Source: JAAUTG01 sp964458705 (lineage in GTDB: Bacteria > Bacteroidota > Bacteroidia > Chitinophagales > Saprospiraceae). Taken from it: a DNA stretch of 64,000 bases. Made by a program: the position numbers and the translations under genes. The notes under the pieces are model-generated. The model made no database searches and was not told where the DNA came from. It saw only the letters and a list, made by a program, of their open reading frames with translations. Positions 18,682 to 26,988 of the stretch are shown piece by piece. Position 1 is the stretch's first letter, and each line of letters starts with the position of its first letter. The stretch spans positions 1 to 64,000 of the forward strand of contig CAYWKD010000013.1 in NCBI GenBank assembly GCA_964458705.1, given 5' to 3'.

Positions 18682-18939
18682 TTTTGTAGAATTTTTTAGT
18701 TAAGAATAATTTTAAACACTTTGTATATTAATGACGTATTATCACCAAAAAGTTTCGTTAAATTCGCAAAAAAATGACAAAATTTATTCTTTTTTGGTCT
18801 TACAGTATATATTAGTTCTTAATACTCAAGAGACGAATAGTAAGTCTGCCGACTTAAGGAATAATTTTTAAATCCTAAGCCTTAATGATAGTTGTTATTT
18901 AGCCTTGATTGGAGTACATTTATTTAAATTTTACTGGGA

Positions 18940-19452
18940 ATGAAAACCATATTCTTGATTCGACATGCAAAATCTAGCTGGGAAGATCCGATGCTCAGAG
19001 ATATAGACCGCCCTTTGAACCATAGAGGTTTGCGAGACGCTCCTTTTATGGCTGAGTTTCTGAGTAATCGCGTTTCCCGACTAGACGCTATTCTCTCAAG
19101 CCCTGCTAATCGGGCGTTTACTACTGCCACCTACTTTGCAACTGCTTTTGGAATGGAGGAACGTACTATTATTGCAAATGAAGACATCTATGAGGCGTTG
19201 CCTAAAACAATTTATCGTATAATTAACACTTTCCCAGAAAAATGGTCCGTTGCTTTGCTATTCGGACATAACCCAACACTTACGATGTTAGCCAATGACT
19301 TTAGTGCAAAACATATTACCAACGTACCTACCTGCGGCATTGTAAAAATAGAAGCAAGCATTGATCGTTGGGATGATTTTAACAATAGAAATGGGCAACT
19401 TACTGATTTTTATTATCCAAAACAATTTGATGAATTGCGTAAAAAGAAGTGA
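18940..19452 (+). CDS. sixA: SixA-type histidine phosphatase
   Basis: A 170-residue protein of the histidine phosphatase (phosphoglycerate-mutase-like) superfamily. RHAKSSW gives the phospho-accepting His9, the LSSPANRAFTTA segment follows, and the second catalytic histidine is in LLFGHNPT (His110). It lacks the long insertions of mutases, which fits SixA, a phosphohistidine phosphatase. In Bacteroidota the target is not known. It diverges from the glucosaminidase gene and converges with the gene ending at 19510. Confidence 0.85.
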   Translation: MKTIFLIRHAKSSWEDPMLRDIDRPLNHRGLRDAPFMAEFLSNRVSRLDAILSSPANRAFTTATYFATAFGMEERTIIANEDIYEALPKTIYRIINTFPEKWSVALLFGHNPTLTMLANDFSAKHITNVPTCGIVKIEASIDRWDDFNNRNGQLTDFYYPKQFDELRKKK

Positions 19453-19509
19453 GTGCATTTCTCTAAATTATTTGGTTATCTGCGACCTGACCAGTTGTAA
19501 TTTCGTTTA

Positions 19510-20976
19510 TTATTTTTCTTCTCCTGAATGTTTTTTATAAAAATTCCATGCTTCTCTAGCGACATTCCTACCTAGTGCTAATCCAGCAATATTATCCGAT
19601 TGAATATGGTAACCACCCAAAACTCTTGAAATCCCAGCCATTTCTGCTGTCTCTGTAAATGTCGGAAAATTCAGCGTTATCGTATCGCCCAAATTGTTTG
19701 GCTCTGTCATTGCTCCTGCAACTAGTTGAGCATCAGAACCAAATTTATCACTTCCTGTCCACAATTTCAATGCCTCACCACATGCACCACTAATACAACT
19801 GTGCCCTGAAACATAACTTGGAAAAGGAGGGCATAAGAATGTTTCAGGTGAATACGGTCGCCACTGTTCACCATCTATTTCTATTATTCCCTTTCCTGCT
19901 CCTCCCCAAGCTTTAATTTTTTGATTGTTATAGTATTCATGAACCAAGGCATAGGGTCTTGCATAATCATAGAACATCTTAGAATCCCACGATGCAATGA
20001 ATGCGTCCATTGCAACAACCTGATTGTAAAAGTACATTTTGACATCTTGGTCAAGTGTATGATGGTCTCTTCTTGATACATCTTGTGCAAATTTTAACCA
20101 GTGCCCAGCTTGTTGTACTGATTGAGGACCATCGCGCATAAACTCTACCAAAGCTTTTTGATAATCCGTCAAGTTTGCTTGCATCTCAATCACTTCTCTC
20201 ACCTCTTTTTCTAATTGCTCAGAATCTATTACTGGAGGAGGCTCTGGTCTAAACTGATCAGCAGATTGTAAAGCAATTGGTTTGACCTTATCCCAGAAAG
20301 GAGTCAAGCAACTCGGAGCAAATTTTCCTCCTTTTCCGTCCGAAAAGTATTTTGGCTGCCAACGATTTGGATCAATATTTTCATCTGCGGAATTAACGGG
20401 TTCATATCCGACGTAATTGAAATAGGGTTTCCCGTTAGAAGTATTCTCCTCTCCGTATTGATTTGCACCATCTCCTCTCCGTGCTTCGATGACTGCTTCA
20501 GCCGCTAAATTGCCTATGCCTTCGGGAGTACTAGAATCTAAACTCTTGTTGTTTGGATCTAGTCCCAATTCTTCCATAAAATTCGTGAATAACACCTCAT
20601 CAGAGAAATAATATTCATTCATAGCTCGAAATGCAGCATAACTGATGGCAATTTCTTTGTTTTTCAATGAATGTTCTTTTTCGGGTCTTCTTTTAACCCC
20701 TGCCAAGTAAACAGGAACTGCTTTTTCGTCATACCTTGACCAAGCATCAAAAACAGCCACAAAAATCAATCCTAAGTATCGAGAAGTAATTGTCGGTCTA
20801 GGCTGAAAACGCTCTGTATCATTTGCTGTTGCTACTAGTGCCATCTGTCCCCATTTATAAGCTACGTTATCTACTCCAGTTGGTACTACTTCGCTTATAG
20901 TTTTATCCGTTTTGCTACTTTCCTCACATCCAACAGTAAAGAATAGTACCAGTCCAATCAGGCAAACTCTATTCAT
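19510..20976 (-). CDS. Vanadium-haloperoxidase-related PAP2 lipoprotein
   Basis: A 488-residue lipoprotein candidate: a short hydrophobic leader ends at VGC, placing the lipidated cysteine at 17. The C-terminal half has all three parts of the vanadate/phosphate pocket of the PAP2/vanadium-peroxidase superfamily: KMFYDYARP (about 333-341), PSYVSGH (about 383-389) and SRVLGGYHIQSD. Relatives are either acid phosphatases or vanadium-dependent haloperoxidases; sequence alone does not decide which. The surface-lipoprotein placement is an inference from the leader, since the residue at -3 is not the usual leucine. Confidence 0.85.
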   Translation of the reverse strand: MNRVCLIGLVLFFTVGCEESSKTDKTISEVVPTGVDNVAYKWGQMALVATANDTERFQPRPTITSRYLGLIFVAVFDAWSRYDEKAVPVYLAGVKRRPEKEHSLKNKEIAISYAAFRAMNEYYFSDEVLFTNFMEELGLDPNNKSLDSSTPEGIGNLAAEAVIEARRGDGANQYGEENTSNGKPYFNYVGYEPVNSADENIDPNRWQPKYFSDGKGGKFAPSCLTPFWDKVKPIALQSADQFRPEPPPVIDSEQLEKEVREVIEMQANLTDYQKALVEFMRDGPQSVQQAGHWLKFAQDVSRRDHHTLDQDVKMYFYNQVVAMDAFIASWDSKMFYDYARPYALVHEYYNNQKIKAWGGAGKGIIEIDGEQWRPYSPETFLCPPFPSYVSGHSCISGACGEALKLWTGSDKFGSDAQLVAGAMTEPNNLGDTITLNFPTFTETAEMAGISRVLGGYHIQSDNIAGLALGRNVAREAWNFYKKHSGEEK

Positions 20977-21201
20977 ATCTTATCTACTTGTATTTATCTT
21001 AGTATAAAAAACATAAATATCCATACAGTTCTATCTTTTTTCCGTAATATGTTGATAAACAAATAAATATAAAACACGACTTCTAGTAAATTTATCAATT
21101 CTGAATCTTACTACTTGATTGTAGGCACGAACTTTATTACCAAAGTTTTATGCTATTTCTGTGTTTACAAATAGTTTTTAACTTTATGATTTTCTGCCCT
21201 A

Positions 21202-22794
21202 TTATAAACCTTTCATCACTTTTTTAGTAGTCGCTATTTTTCCGTCTATATATACTTCTAATAGATAGATTCCAGTTGCCCAATTGGTCGTTACTAATTC
21301 ATAAACCGGTTGACTACTAGAAAACATCTTTCTTCCCAGTATATCTCTGACAGTTAACTCGAAATCAATATTTTGATTAATATCTACAGAAAGTCGATTA
21401 GAAAATGGGTTGGGATAAACTTGAAAATCTTTAATTTCTTCCGTGAAGTCAGTGCTAGTAGTAGTATCATCTTTCCTTACTAGTAGCACTTCCAGTAGCT
21501 CAGTTTCCCCGCTTTGCAGCGTAGTCATAATTACTTTAGGCTCGTATTCTGCCGCTCCTGTCGAGAAAGTAAGACGATAAGTTCCTTCATCGGCATATCC
21601 TAATGTAAATATTCCTTCATTATCCGTAAATGAAGAATCAACGGCGCCAACACTCACTTCTATTCTAGCAAATGGAATAGGCTCTAGTGTAATGGCATCT
21701 TTAACTACGCCTTTTAAAAAGCTACCTCTTTGATACTGAGGCTCAATAACAAACAGTCCATTCTGTCTATCCGATGCTAAAATCAATCCAGAGGGCAGAA
21801 AGGGATAAGCCCCCCAAGCACCACTGAACCCTCCATCCGCACCTTCGTAGGTATCAAAATTTCCTACTTCTACGAGTGCCTCTGGAACAGAAGCATCAAC
21901 AATTAGTATTCCGTCTGTGTAGTAAGAAATGATAAGATAATCATTTAAAACGTGGACATTGTGTGGAATAACACCACGACCAATGGTCGCTGAAGGTCGA
22001 AACTCATCAAGTAACTGTATGTCTTCCAAGTTAGAGATGTCGTAAGCAGCAACGGATGCATCGCCCCTCTCATCGGTTGTGAAGATGGTTTGGTTGTCAT
22101 CAGTAGCCCAAGCATTGTGTGTAAATGTAAACGGCGTACTTTGAGTTGCTAAGAGAACAGGACTGCCTTTATCACTTACATCGGTAATACTCAAATTACC
22201 AGCATATACTTCTGAGGCAAACATCAAATTGTTTTTCACATATACATCGTGAGCATAGCGCGCATCCCCCGTTCCTATGAATTGTGGCTTACCAGGCTCT
22301 GATGCAACATCTACGAAAATCATCCCTCCATTATTTACATCACAGCCCGCTAAGTAGCATAAGCCAAATTCATCAATATACAAATTATGACATCTACCCA
22401 ATGTGCCTAAGTTATCCAATTCTGGCATCCAATTGGTAGCTATTACCGTATCGGGTAGTTGAGAAAGGTCAATAATATGAAGTCCAATATTAGGATCGCG
22501 AGCAGAATCATGAGTAACATAAGCAAAGTTACCCCAAGTTTTAATATCTCGCCAAGTAGAATTCGGTCCTTCTACAAAAGCGACTTCTACTGGATTAGTC
22601 GGTTCGGCTAAACTGACAATAGATGTTCCTGTTTGCGTTCCTACAATAGCATATTCAGTGCCATCTTCCGCTACCCAACCCCATATATCATTAACAAATT
22701 GAGGATAGTCTAATTGAGCGCGTAGTTTTGTGTTTTTTTGTGCCACACTTAATATAGGCAATAATAGCATCAATAAAAAGTACAGTGATTTCAT
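21202..22794 (-). CDS. Secreted LVIVD-repeat (choice-of-anchor B) protein with T9SS sorting domain
   Basis: A 530-residue secreted protein. A signal peptide (1-18, ending SVAQ) precedes a beta-propeller of LVIVD-like repeats, seen as recurring phrases such as GTSIVSLAEPTNPVEV, LHIIDLSQLPD, LSITDVSDKGSPVLL and ILIVDASVPEALVEVG. Then comes a carboxypeptidase-regulatory-like beta sandwich (about 355-435, FLKGVVKDAITLEPIPFARIEV) and a C-terminal type A sorting domain from VYPNPFSNRL. The role is unknown. The thioesterase gene lies 16 bases upstream on the same strand, so both are likely read from its promoter. Confidence 0.85.
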   Translation of the reverse strand: MKSLYFLLMLLLPILSVAQKNTKLRAQLDYPQFVNDIWGWVAEDGTEYAIVGTQTGTSIVSLAEPTNPVEVAFVEGPNSTWRDIKTWGNFAYVTHDSARDPNIGLHIIDLSQLPDTVIATNWMPELDNLGTLGRCHNLYIDEFGLCYLAGCDVNNGGMIFVDVASEPGKPQFIGTGDARYAHDVYVKNNLMFASEVYAGNLSITDVSDKGSPVLLATQSTPFTFTHNAWATDDNQTIFTTDERGDASVAAYDISNLEDIQLLDEFRPSATIGRGVIPHNVHVLNDYLIISYYTDGILIVDASVPEALVEVGNFDTYEGADGGFSGAWGAYPFLPSGLILASDRQNGLFVIEPQYQRGSFLKGVVKDAITLEPIPFARIEVSVGAVDSSFTDNEGIFTLGYADEGTYRLTFSTGAAEYEPKVIMTTLQSGETELLEVLLVRKDDTTTSTDFTEEIKDFQVYPNPFSNRLSVDINQNIDFELTVRDILGRKMFSSSQPVYELVTTNWATGIYLLEVYIDGKIATTKKVMKGL

Positions 22795-22810
22795 AGTCCT
22801 AATTTTTCAA

Positions 22811-23239
22811 TTATTTTAAGTTTACAACGGCTGCGGTAAACCTACTCACGCATATCAAACGATCCTCGATATCCTTAATTTCAATGCTCCAAACGTGTAA
22901 GTTTCTACCTACTTTAGTCGGCTGCACCGTTCCAAATACCCAACCTTCACGAACTGAACGCAGGTGATTTGCATTTATTTCAACCCCTACTATGGTCTTA
23001 GTGTCATCTTCTAAGCACAGTAAACCTGCTACGCTGCCGATTGTTTCTGCCAGCACAACCGAAGCACCTCCATGTAGAAGCCCCACTGGTTGTCTTGTTC
23101 TTGCATCCACAGGCATTTTAGCGGTCAGAAAATCATCTCCAAACGCTACAAATTCAATTCCCACATGTCCCGACATTGAGTGAGCACTGATATTATTTAG
23201 TCCTTCTAGCGTGAACTCTTTTTTCCATATTTTCATCAT
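22811..23239 (-). CDS. PaaI-like hotdog acyl-CoA thioesterase
   Basis: A ~142-residue single hotdog domain. LLHGGASVVLAETIGS carries the HGG...E active-site signature of PaaI/4HBT thioesterases. It should hydrolyse an aryl- or acyl-CoA in the cytosol. The open frame extends to 23338 but the extra 33 residues would cross both the promoter and the start of the divergent trmH gene; the ATG at 23239 (MMKIWKKEF) gives the normal family length and sits 40 bases after a strong promoter. No phenylacetate pathway genes are present. Confidence 0.85.
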   Translation of the reverse strand: MMKIWKKEFTLEGLNNISAHSMSGHVGIEFVAFGDDFLTAKMPVDARTRQPVGLLHGGASVVLAETIGSVAGLLCLEDDTKTIVGVEINANHLRSVREGWVFGTVQPTKVGRNLHVWSIEIKDIEDRLICVSRFTAAVVNLK

Positions 23240-23280
23240 TATTCCTTTATTTACTGAAATGATCCAAATAAAAAACTTTG

Positions 23281-23313
23281 CAAAGATAGCGTTCGTTTTT
23301 ATCAGTAAACAAA
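23281..23313 (-). promoter_or_regulatory. Promoter TTTG-N21-TATCTTTG for the thioesterase/LVIVD operon
   Basis: On the minus strand TTTG (23313-23310) is followed after 21 bases by TATCTTTG (23288-23281), a very good match to the Bacteroidota sigma-A promoter. Transcription would begin near 23274. Confidence 0.65.
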
Positions 23314-23325
23314 TAAACGTTGTAC

Positions 23326-23883
23326 ATGAACCGCCCAATTACATTTCAAGCCAAGCACGAAAACATAGAGCTTGCATTAACAGAAATAGGCAAGCAAAGA
23401 CATCCCATCAGTATTTTGCTAGATGGCATCAACGACATAAGAAATATTGGCGCAATACTTCGCTTGGCAGATGCAGCTCGCTTGAAAAAAATCTGGCTCT
23501 ACAATGTGGCCGAACACTTCTCAAATCGAAAATTAAAACGCTTTTCCAGATCAGCCAACGAGTATGTTCAATTGGAACGTTTAAAGTCTATTGACGACCT
23601 TATCACCCTTAAACATTCACATCAATTTTTTGCACTAGAAATAACAGATCAAAGCATTCCTTACACGCAAATTGAAGTCTCGCAGCCCTGCATTTTAGTC
23701 GTTGGCAATGAACAGCGTGGCGTATCCAAAGAAATCTTAGCACTTGCCGATCGAACTATTCATCTACCGATGTACGGTATAAATCTTTCTATGAATGTAG
23801 CTATGGCGACGGGTATTGCTACGTATCATCTGCTACAAACTTATTTGAAAACTATTCCTGCTGAAAATAACAAAAGGGTCTAA
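23326..23883 (+). CDS. TrmH/SpoU-family RNA 2'-O-methyltransferase
   Basis: A ~185-residue methylase of the SPOUT class, transferring a methyl group from S-adenosylmethionine to a ribose in tRNA or rRNA. The three SpoU motifs are visible: LLDGINDIRNIGAILRLADAA (motif 1), CILVVGNEQRGVSKEIL (motif 2) and IHLPMYGINLSMNVAMATGIATYHLL (motif 3), the last two forming the knotted cofactor site. It lacks the N-terminal substrate-binding domain of RlmB. The start is the ATG at 23326; a TTG two codons upstream is in frame. The target nucleotide is not predictable. Confidence 0.85.
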   Translation: MNRPITFQAKHENIELALTEIGKQRHPISILLDGINDIRNIGAILRLADAARLKKIWLYNVAEHFSNRKLKRFSRSANEYVQLERLKSIDDLITLKHSHQFFALEITDQSIPYTQIEVSQPCILVVGNEQRGVSKEILALADRTIHLPMYGINLSMNVAMATGIATYHLLQTYLKTIPAENNKRV

Positions 23884-23985
23884 ATTAATTGAACCTTTTT
23901 AAGCATGGTTATTGTTGAATAATGTATTATGTTTTCGGTTATGGAACTACAATGTTACATTTAAAAATAAAGTAAAAATTAAGAA

Positions 23986-24255
23986 ATGGCATCAGAAAAA
24001 ATAGCTTGTCCAAAGTGTAATTGGGAACCTGACGGTGGAGCTTACTGGGTTTGTACTTGTGGACACATTTGGAACACTTTTGATACGGCTGCACGTTGCC
24101 CCAAGTGCAATAAACAGTGGGAGGACACCCAGTGTATAAATCATGCTGGTGGTTGCGGGCAATTTTCACCTCATATTGATTGGTATAAACACCTAGACGA
24201 GTGGCTTAAAAAAGAACTAAAAACTATAGAAATCTATGTTCCTACACCTGCATAG
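23986..24255 (+). CDS. Small zinc-ribbon protein of unknown function
   Basis: An 89-residue protein with four pairs of cysteines: 8/11, 23/25, 38/41 and 50/57. Two are classic CPKC knuckles, so the chain probably binds two zinc ions and folds as tandem ribbons, with a tryptophan-rich surface (W13, W22, W29, W45, W66, W73) and a C-terminal helix. I do not recognise a named family. It stands alone between trmH and the GHMP kinase on the + strand. Confidence 0.65.
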   Translation: MASEKIACPKCNWEPDGGAYWVCTCGHIWNTFDTAARCPKCNKQWEDTQCINHAGGCGQFSPHIDWYKHLDEWLKKELKTIEIYVPTPA

Positions 24256-24316
24256 CTTTAAGTCTTAGTGATAAAACAAACATTTATTGTCAATAAATAC
24301 GCTTGCTAGCTATTGG

Positions 24317-25195
24317 ATGATAAGAAATAGAATATATCCAGCTAAAATTCTACTCTTTGGAGAATATACCATAATTGAGGGAAGCGATGCCCTTGCTATT
24401 CCTATTGGTCAATTCTCAGGTATGTGGTCTAGCGACAGTGGGAGTTCATTTGATTTGGCTCCTTTCAAAAATTATTTATACGATCTTCAAAAATCTAGCA
24501 AGTTAAAATTTCAAATAGACATAGCTTCATTTGATTATTACATTCAAAATGGGTTAAACTTTCAATCAGATATTCCTGTCGGATATGGACTAGGAAGTTC
24601 AGGTGCATTGAGTGCGGCAGTGTATGATACTTTTGCTATTCAAAAAGAGACAGACCTGAACAGTCTAAAAGCCATTTTTGCGCAGCTTGAAAGCTTTTTC
24701 CATGGCTCTAGTTCTGGCATTGATCCGTTGATATGTTATATTAATCAGGCAGTGCATATTAATCAAAACGACATTTTTATTGAACCCATTCCCAAACTTG
24801 CACAAGACAATTATCAACTCTTTCTTTACAATACACAACAAAAGAGGAAGACCGATGCGCTAGTGAATTGGTTTGTCGAGCAATGCAGAAATACAAACTA
24901 TCAAAACCTAATTCATGCGGAGCTATTGCCACTAGTTGCAGAAAGTATAGCAACTATTAGAAACAAGGAATTTCATCTACTATTTGAATCCTTTCATCAG
25001 ATCAGCCATTTTCAGCTCCGATATTTTCAACCAATGATTCCTAAAACAATTAAATCTATATGGCTAGAAGGATTAAGTAGTAATCTATTTAAACTCAAAT
25101 TGTGCGGGGCAGGAGGCGGTGGCTTCTTCCTTGGAATAACAAAGGATATAGAAGCCTTGAAGAACAAATATGACTCCTACATAATACCACTTTAG
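24317..25195 (+). CDS. GHMP-family kinase, mevalonate-kinase-like
   Basis: A ~292-residue small-molecule kinase. It begins with YPAKILLFGEYTII (motif 1), has the ATP loop GYGLGSSGALSAAV (motif 2), HGSSSGIDPL, and LCGAGGGGFFLG near the C-terminus (motif 3). The FGEY start and the HGSSSGIDP segment fit mevalonate kinase, which would place it in the mevalonate route to isoprenoids, a known route in part of this phylum; no other mevalonate genes are next to it. I use the ATG at 24317, since the frame's earlier TTG (24287) adds residues without family similarity. It converges with the TlpA-like gene, 15 bases apart. Confidence 0.78.
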   Translation: MIRNRIYPAKILLFGEYTIIEGSDALAIPIGQFSGMWSSDSGSSFDLAPFKNYLYDLQKSSKLKFQIDIASFDYYIQNGLNFQSDIPVGYGLGSSGALSAAVYDTFAIQKETDLNSLKAIFAQLESFFHGSSSGIDPLICYINQAVHINQNDIFIEPIPKLAQDNYQLFLYNTQQKRKTDALVNWFVEQCRNTNYQNLIHAELLPLVAESIATIRNKEFHLLFESFHQISHFQLRYFQPMIPKTIKSIWLEGLSSNLFKLKLCGAGGGGFFLGITKDIEALKNKYDSYIIPL

Positions 25196-25210
25196 AAAAT
25201 AACGATCAAG

Positions 25211-25705
25211 TCATTCTACGATTTTTACAATTTCCGCTTCTAGCTCGTACTCAGCTCCCGGTACATAGCCAGAGTGAGCATAGACGATTTTACCATTCCG
25301 ATCAATCAAGAATATTTGGGGAATGGACTGAAAATTCATTGCTTGACTAATACTATTGTTAACATCTGAAAGAATAGTGTAATCCCATCCATAAGCACTA
25401 ACCATTGGTTTTACTTTGGATAGTGCTCGTTGTGTATCAATTGTGACGGCAATGAGTTCTACATTATAGTCCTTCTGCCAGTCTTCATAAAATTCTGCAA
25501 TAGCATCTAGCTCTTTATGGCAGGGCTTGCACCAAGTCGCCCAAATACTTAACACAGTAATTTTTCCTTTTGAAACAGCATCTTTCAGCAGGACGGACTT
25601 ACCTGTAAGCGTTTTTAATTCTAGTGCTGGAATTTCTTTTTGTGCCAATAAGTCGGTGCTCACAAAAACAAGCCCAATCAAGAACAATGTATAAATACTT
25701 TTCAT
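25211..25705 (-). CDS. TlpA-like thioredoxin-fold protein
   Basis: A 164-residue protein with a signal peptide (1-21, ending LLAQ) and a thioredoxin domain whose redox pair is Cys59 and Cys62 in WATWCKPC. The cis-proline region is SIPQIFLID. It should act in the periplasm as a disulfide reductase or cytochrome-maturation-type thiol exchanger. No cytochrome c maturation genes are close by. A second TlpA-like protein lies at 51696. Confidence 0.88.
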   Translation of the reverse strand: MKSIYTLFLIGLVFVSTDLLAQKEIPALELKTLTGKSVLLKDAVSKGKITVLSIWATWCKPCHKELDAIAEFYEDWQKDYNVELIAVTIDTQRALSKVKPMVSAYGWDYTILSDVNNSISQAMNFQSIPQIFLIDRNGKIVYAHSGYVPGAEYELEAEIVKIVE

Positions 25706-25801
25706 GCGTAAACAAATTTGTAGTTAAATGACAACTATTTTTTATCGATCGGCAATTTACAATTCTTATATTTACTCGTACTAAGCAAAACATTCATTTT
25801 T

Positions 25802-26797
25802 ATGCACATCCTAGAAATTATTATCGGTATTGTATTTGTCATGTTGCTTTTTAGTCTATTAGCAACAACTATTATGGAACTTATATCAGGAATTCTTGCC
25901 CTTCGTGGAAAAAATTTACTCAGGGCACTCAAACATATACTCGCACATGATGGGGATGAATCGCTCTACAACGAATTTAAGAAGAGCGAACTGTACAAAC
26001 AACTTTGCTCCAAACGAGATTGGTCAAAAAATGCTTATAGACCACCTTCTTATATAAGTGCTAATTCTTTCTGGACTATTCTTTCAGATATTCTATTTGA
26101 AGGCAAAAAAAATGTAGCTGAATTTAAAGCTAAACTAGGAGGATTAGATCAAAATAATAATCTAAAGAATACTTTAATCCGCTTAATAGATGAAGCAGAA
26201 GAGGAAGATATACTCAGTAGAAGTGTGGACAAACTTAAAGCTAGTGTAGAATTTTTACAAAATGAAGAAATCAAAAATCAAATTATCAATTATGCAGAAG
26301 GGGTTGAACAAAAAGTATCTTCTTTTAAATCAAAAGTAGAAAATTGGTACGATAGCGTAATGGACAGAACATCAGGTTGGTATAAACGCCAGACCCAGCT
26401 TATACTCTTTATCATAGGCTTAGTTATTGCGATAGGTTTCAATGCGGACATTATAGAAATATACCAAACTTTATCAAGCAATCCTGAGCTAGCCATTAAA
26501 ATAGCAGATTCCGCAGAGCAGTATTTAGCAGAAAACCCTAACCTAGAACTAGAGCGAAGAATAGAAGACCTCCTAAAAAGCGATTTGGCATCTATTGAAT
26601 CGCCCTTAGGTATTGGCTGGACCTCAGAACAGTTCAAAGAACTCAATAGCAGTTCAACTAACTGGATATTGAAAATTGTCGGCTGGCTTGTTACTGCCCT
26701 GTCGATTACATTAGGGGCACCATTTTGGTTTGACTTGCTGAGAAAATTGGTCAATATAAGAAATGCAGGAGCTAAGCCTGACTCTTCAACGAGCTAA
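25802..26797 (+). CDS. Uncharacterised three-segment membrane protein
   Basis: I do not recognise a characterised function. The 331-residue chain has an N-terminal membrane segment (about 3-24), a long charged soluble part with probable coiled coil (about 95-195), a short tryptophan-rich stretch ENWYDSVMDRTSGWYKR just before the second membrane segment (about 201-222), a second acidic soluble region (about 225-285) and a third segment (about 290-312) ending GAPFWFDLLRKLVNIRNAG. From memory, the WYDSVMDR...GAPFWFDLL layout recurs in proteins of diverse bacteria. It has its own transcript unit by position. Confidence 0.65.
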   Translation: MHILEIIIGIVFVMLLFSLLATTIMELISGILALRGKNLLRALKHILAHDGDESLYNEFKKSELYKQLCSKRDWSKNAYRPPSYISANSFWTILSDILFEGKKNVAEFKAKLGGLDQNNNLKNTLIRLIDEAEEEDILSRSVDKLKASVEFLQNEEIKNQIINYAEGVEQKVSSFKSKVENWYDSVMDRTSGWYKRQTQLILFIIGLVIAIGFNADIIEIYQTLSSNPELAIKIADSAEQYLAENPNLELERRIEDLLKSDLASIESPLGIGWTSEQFKELNSSSTNWILKIVGWLVTALSITLGAPFWFDLLRKLVNIRNAGAKPDSSTS

Positions 26798-26816
26798 ATT
26801 TTAGTAAGCTGAAAGG

Positions 26817-26848
26817 GCAGAGGTAAATTAAATTTAGTTCATCTCTGC
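26817..26848. other. Imperfect two-tier inverted repeat after the membrane protein gene
   Basis: GCAGAG (26817-26822) pairs with CTCTGC (26843-26848), and TAAAT/ATTTA pair inside. There is no T-run on either strand, so I do not call it a terminator. It could form an mRNA 3'-end structure. Confidence 0.25.
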
Positions 26849-26886
26849 TCTCTGCAACTGTTCTATTTAAATACTTAAACTACGGC

Positions 26887-26902
26887 GTTCAAACATTTGA
26901 AC
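26887..26902. promoter_or_regulatory. Palindrome upstream of thrB, possible operator
   Basis: GTTCAAA and TTTGAAC form perfect 7-bp arms around CA, 87 bases before the thrB start. A dyad of this size and position could bind a dimeric regulator. No regulator gene is adjacent and no threonine/isoleucine-rich leader peptide is visible. Confidence 0.3.
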
Positions 26903-26988
26903 AAACTAAAATCCTCCTCTAAAGCTCCCCACAATTTTGCATATCTTCACCCAACAATTAATCTATTCATTTAAACAAATAAAAAAGG

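Noticed and set aside
26290..26754. 154-codon frame opposite the unknown membrane protein
   Set aside because: It lies wholly within a better gene on the other strand and has no promoter or domain.
26817..26848. Terminator of the 25802 gene
   Set aside because: The stem is imperfect and no T-run follows on either strand.
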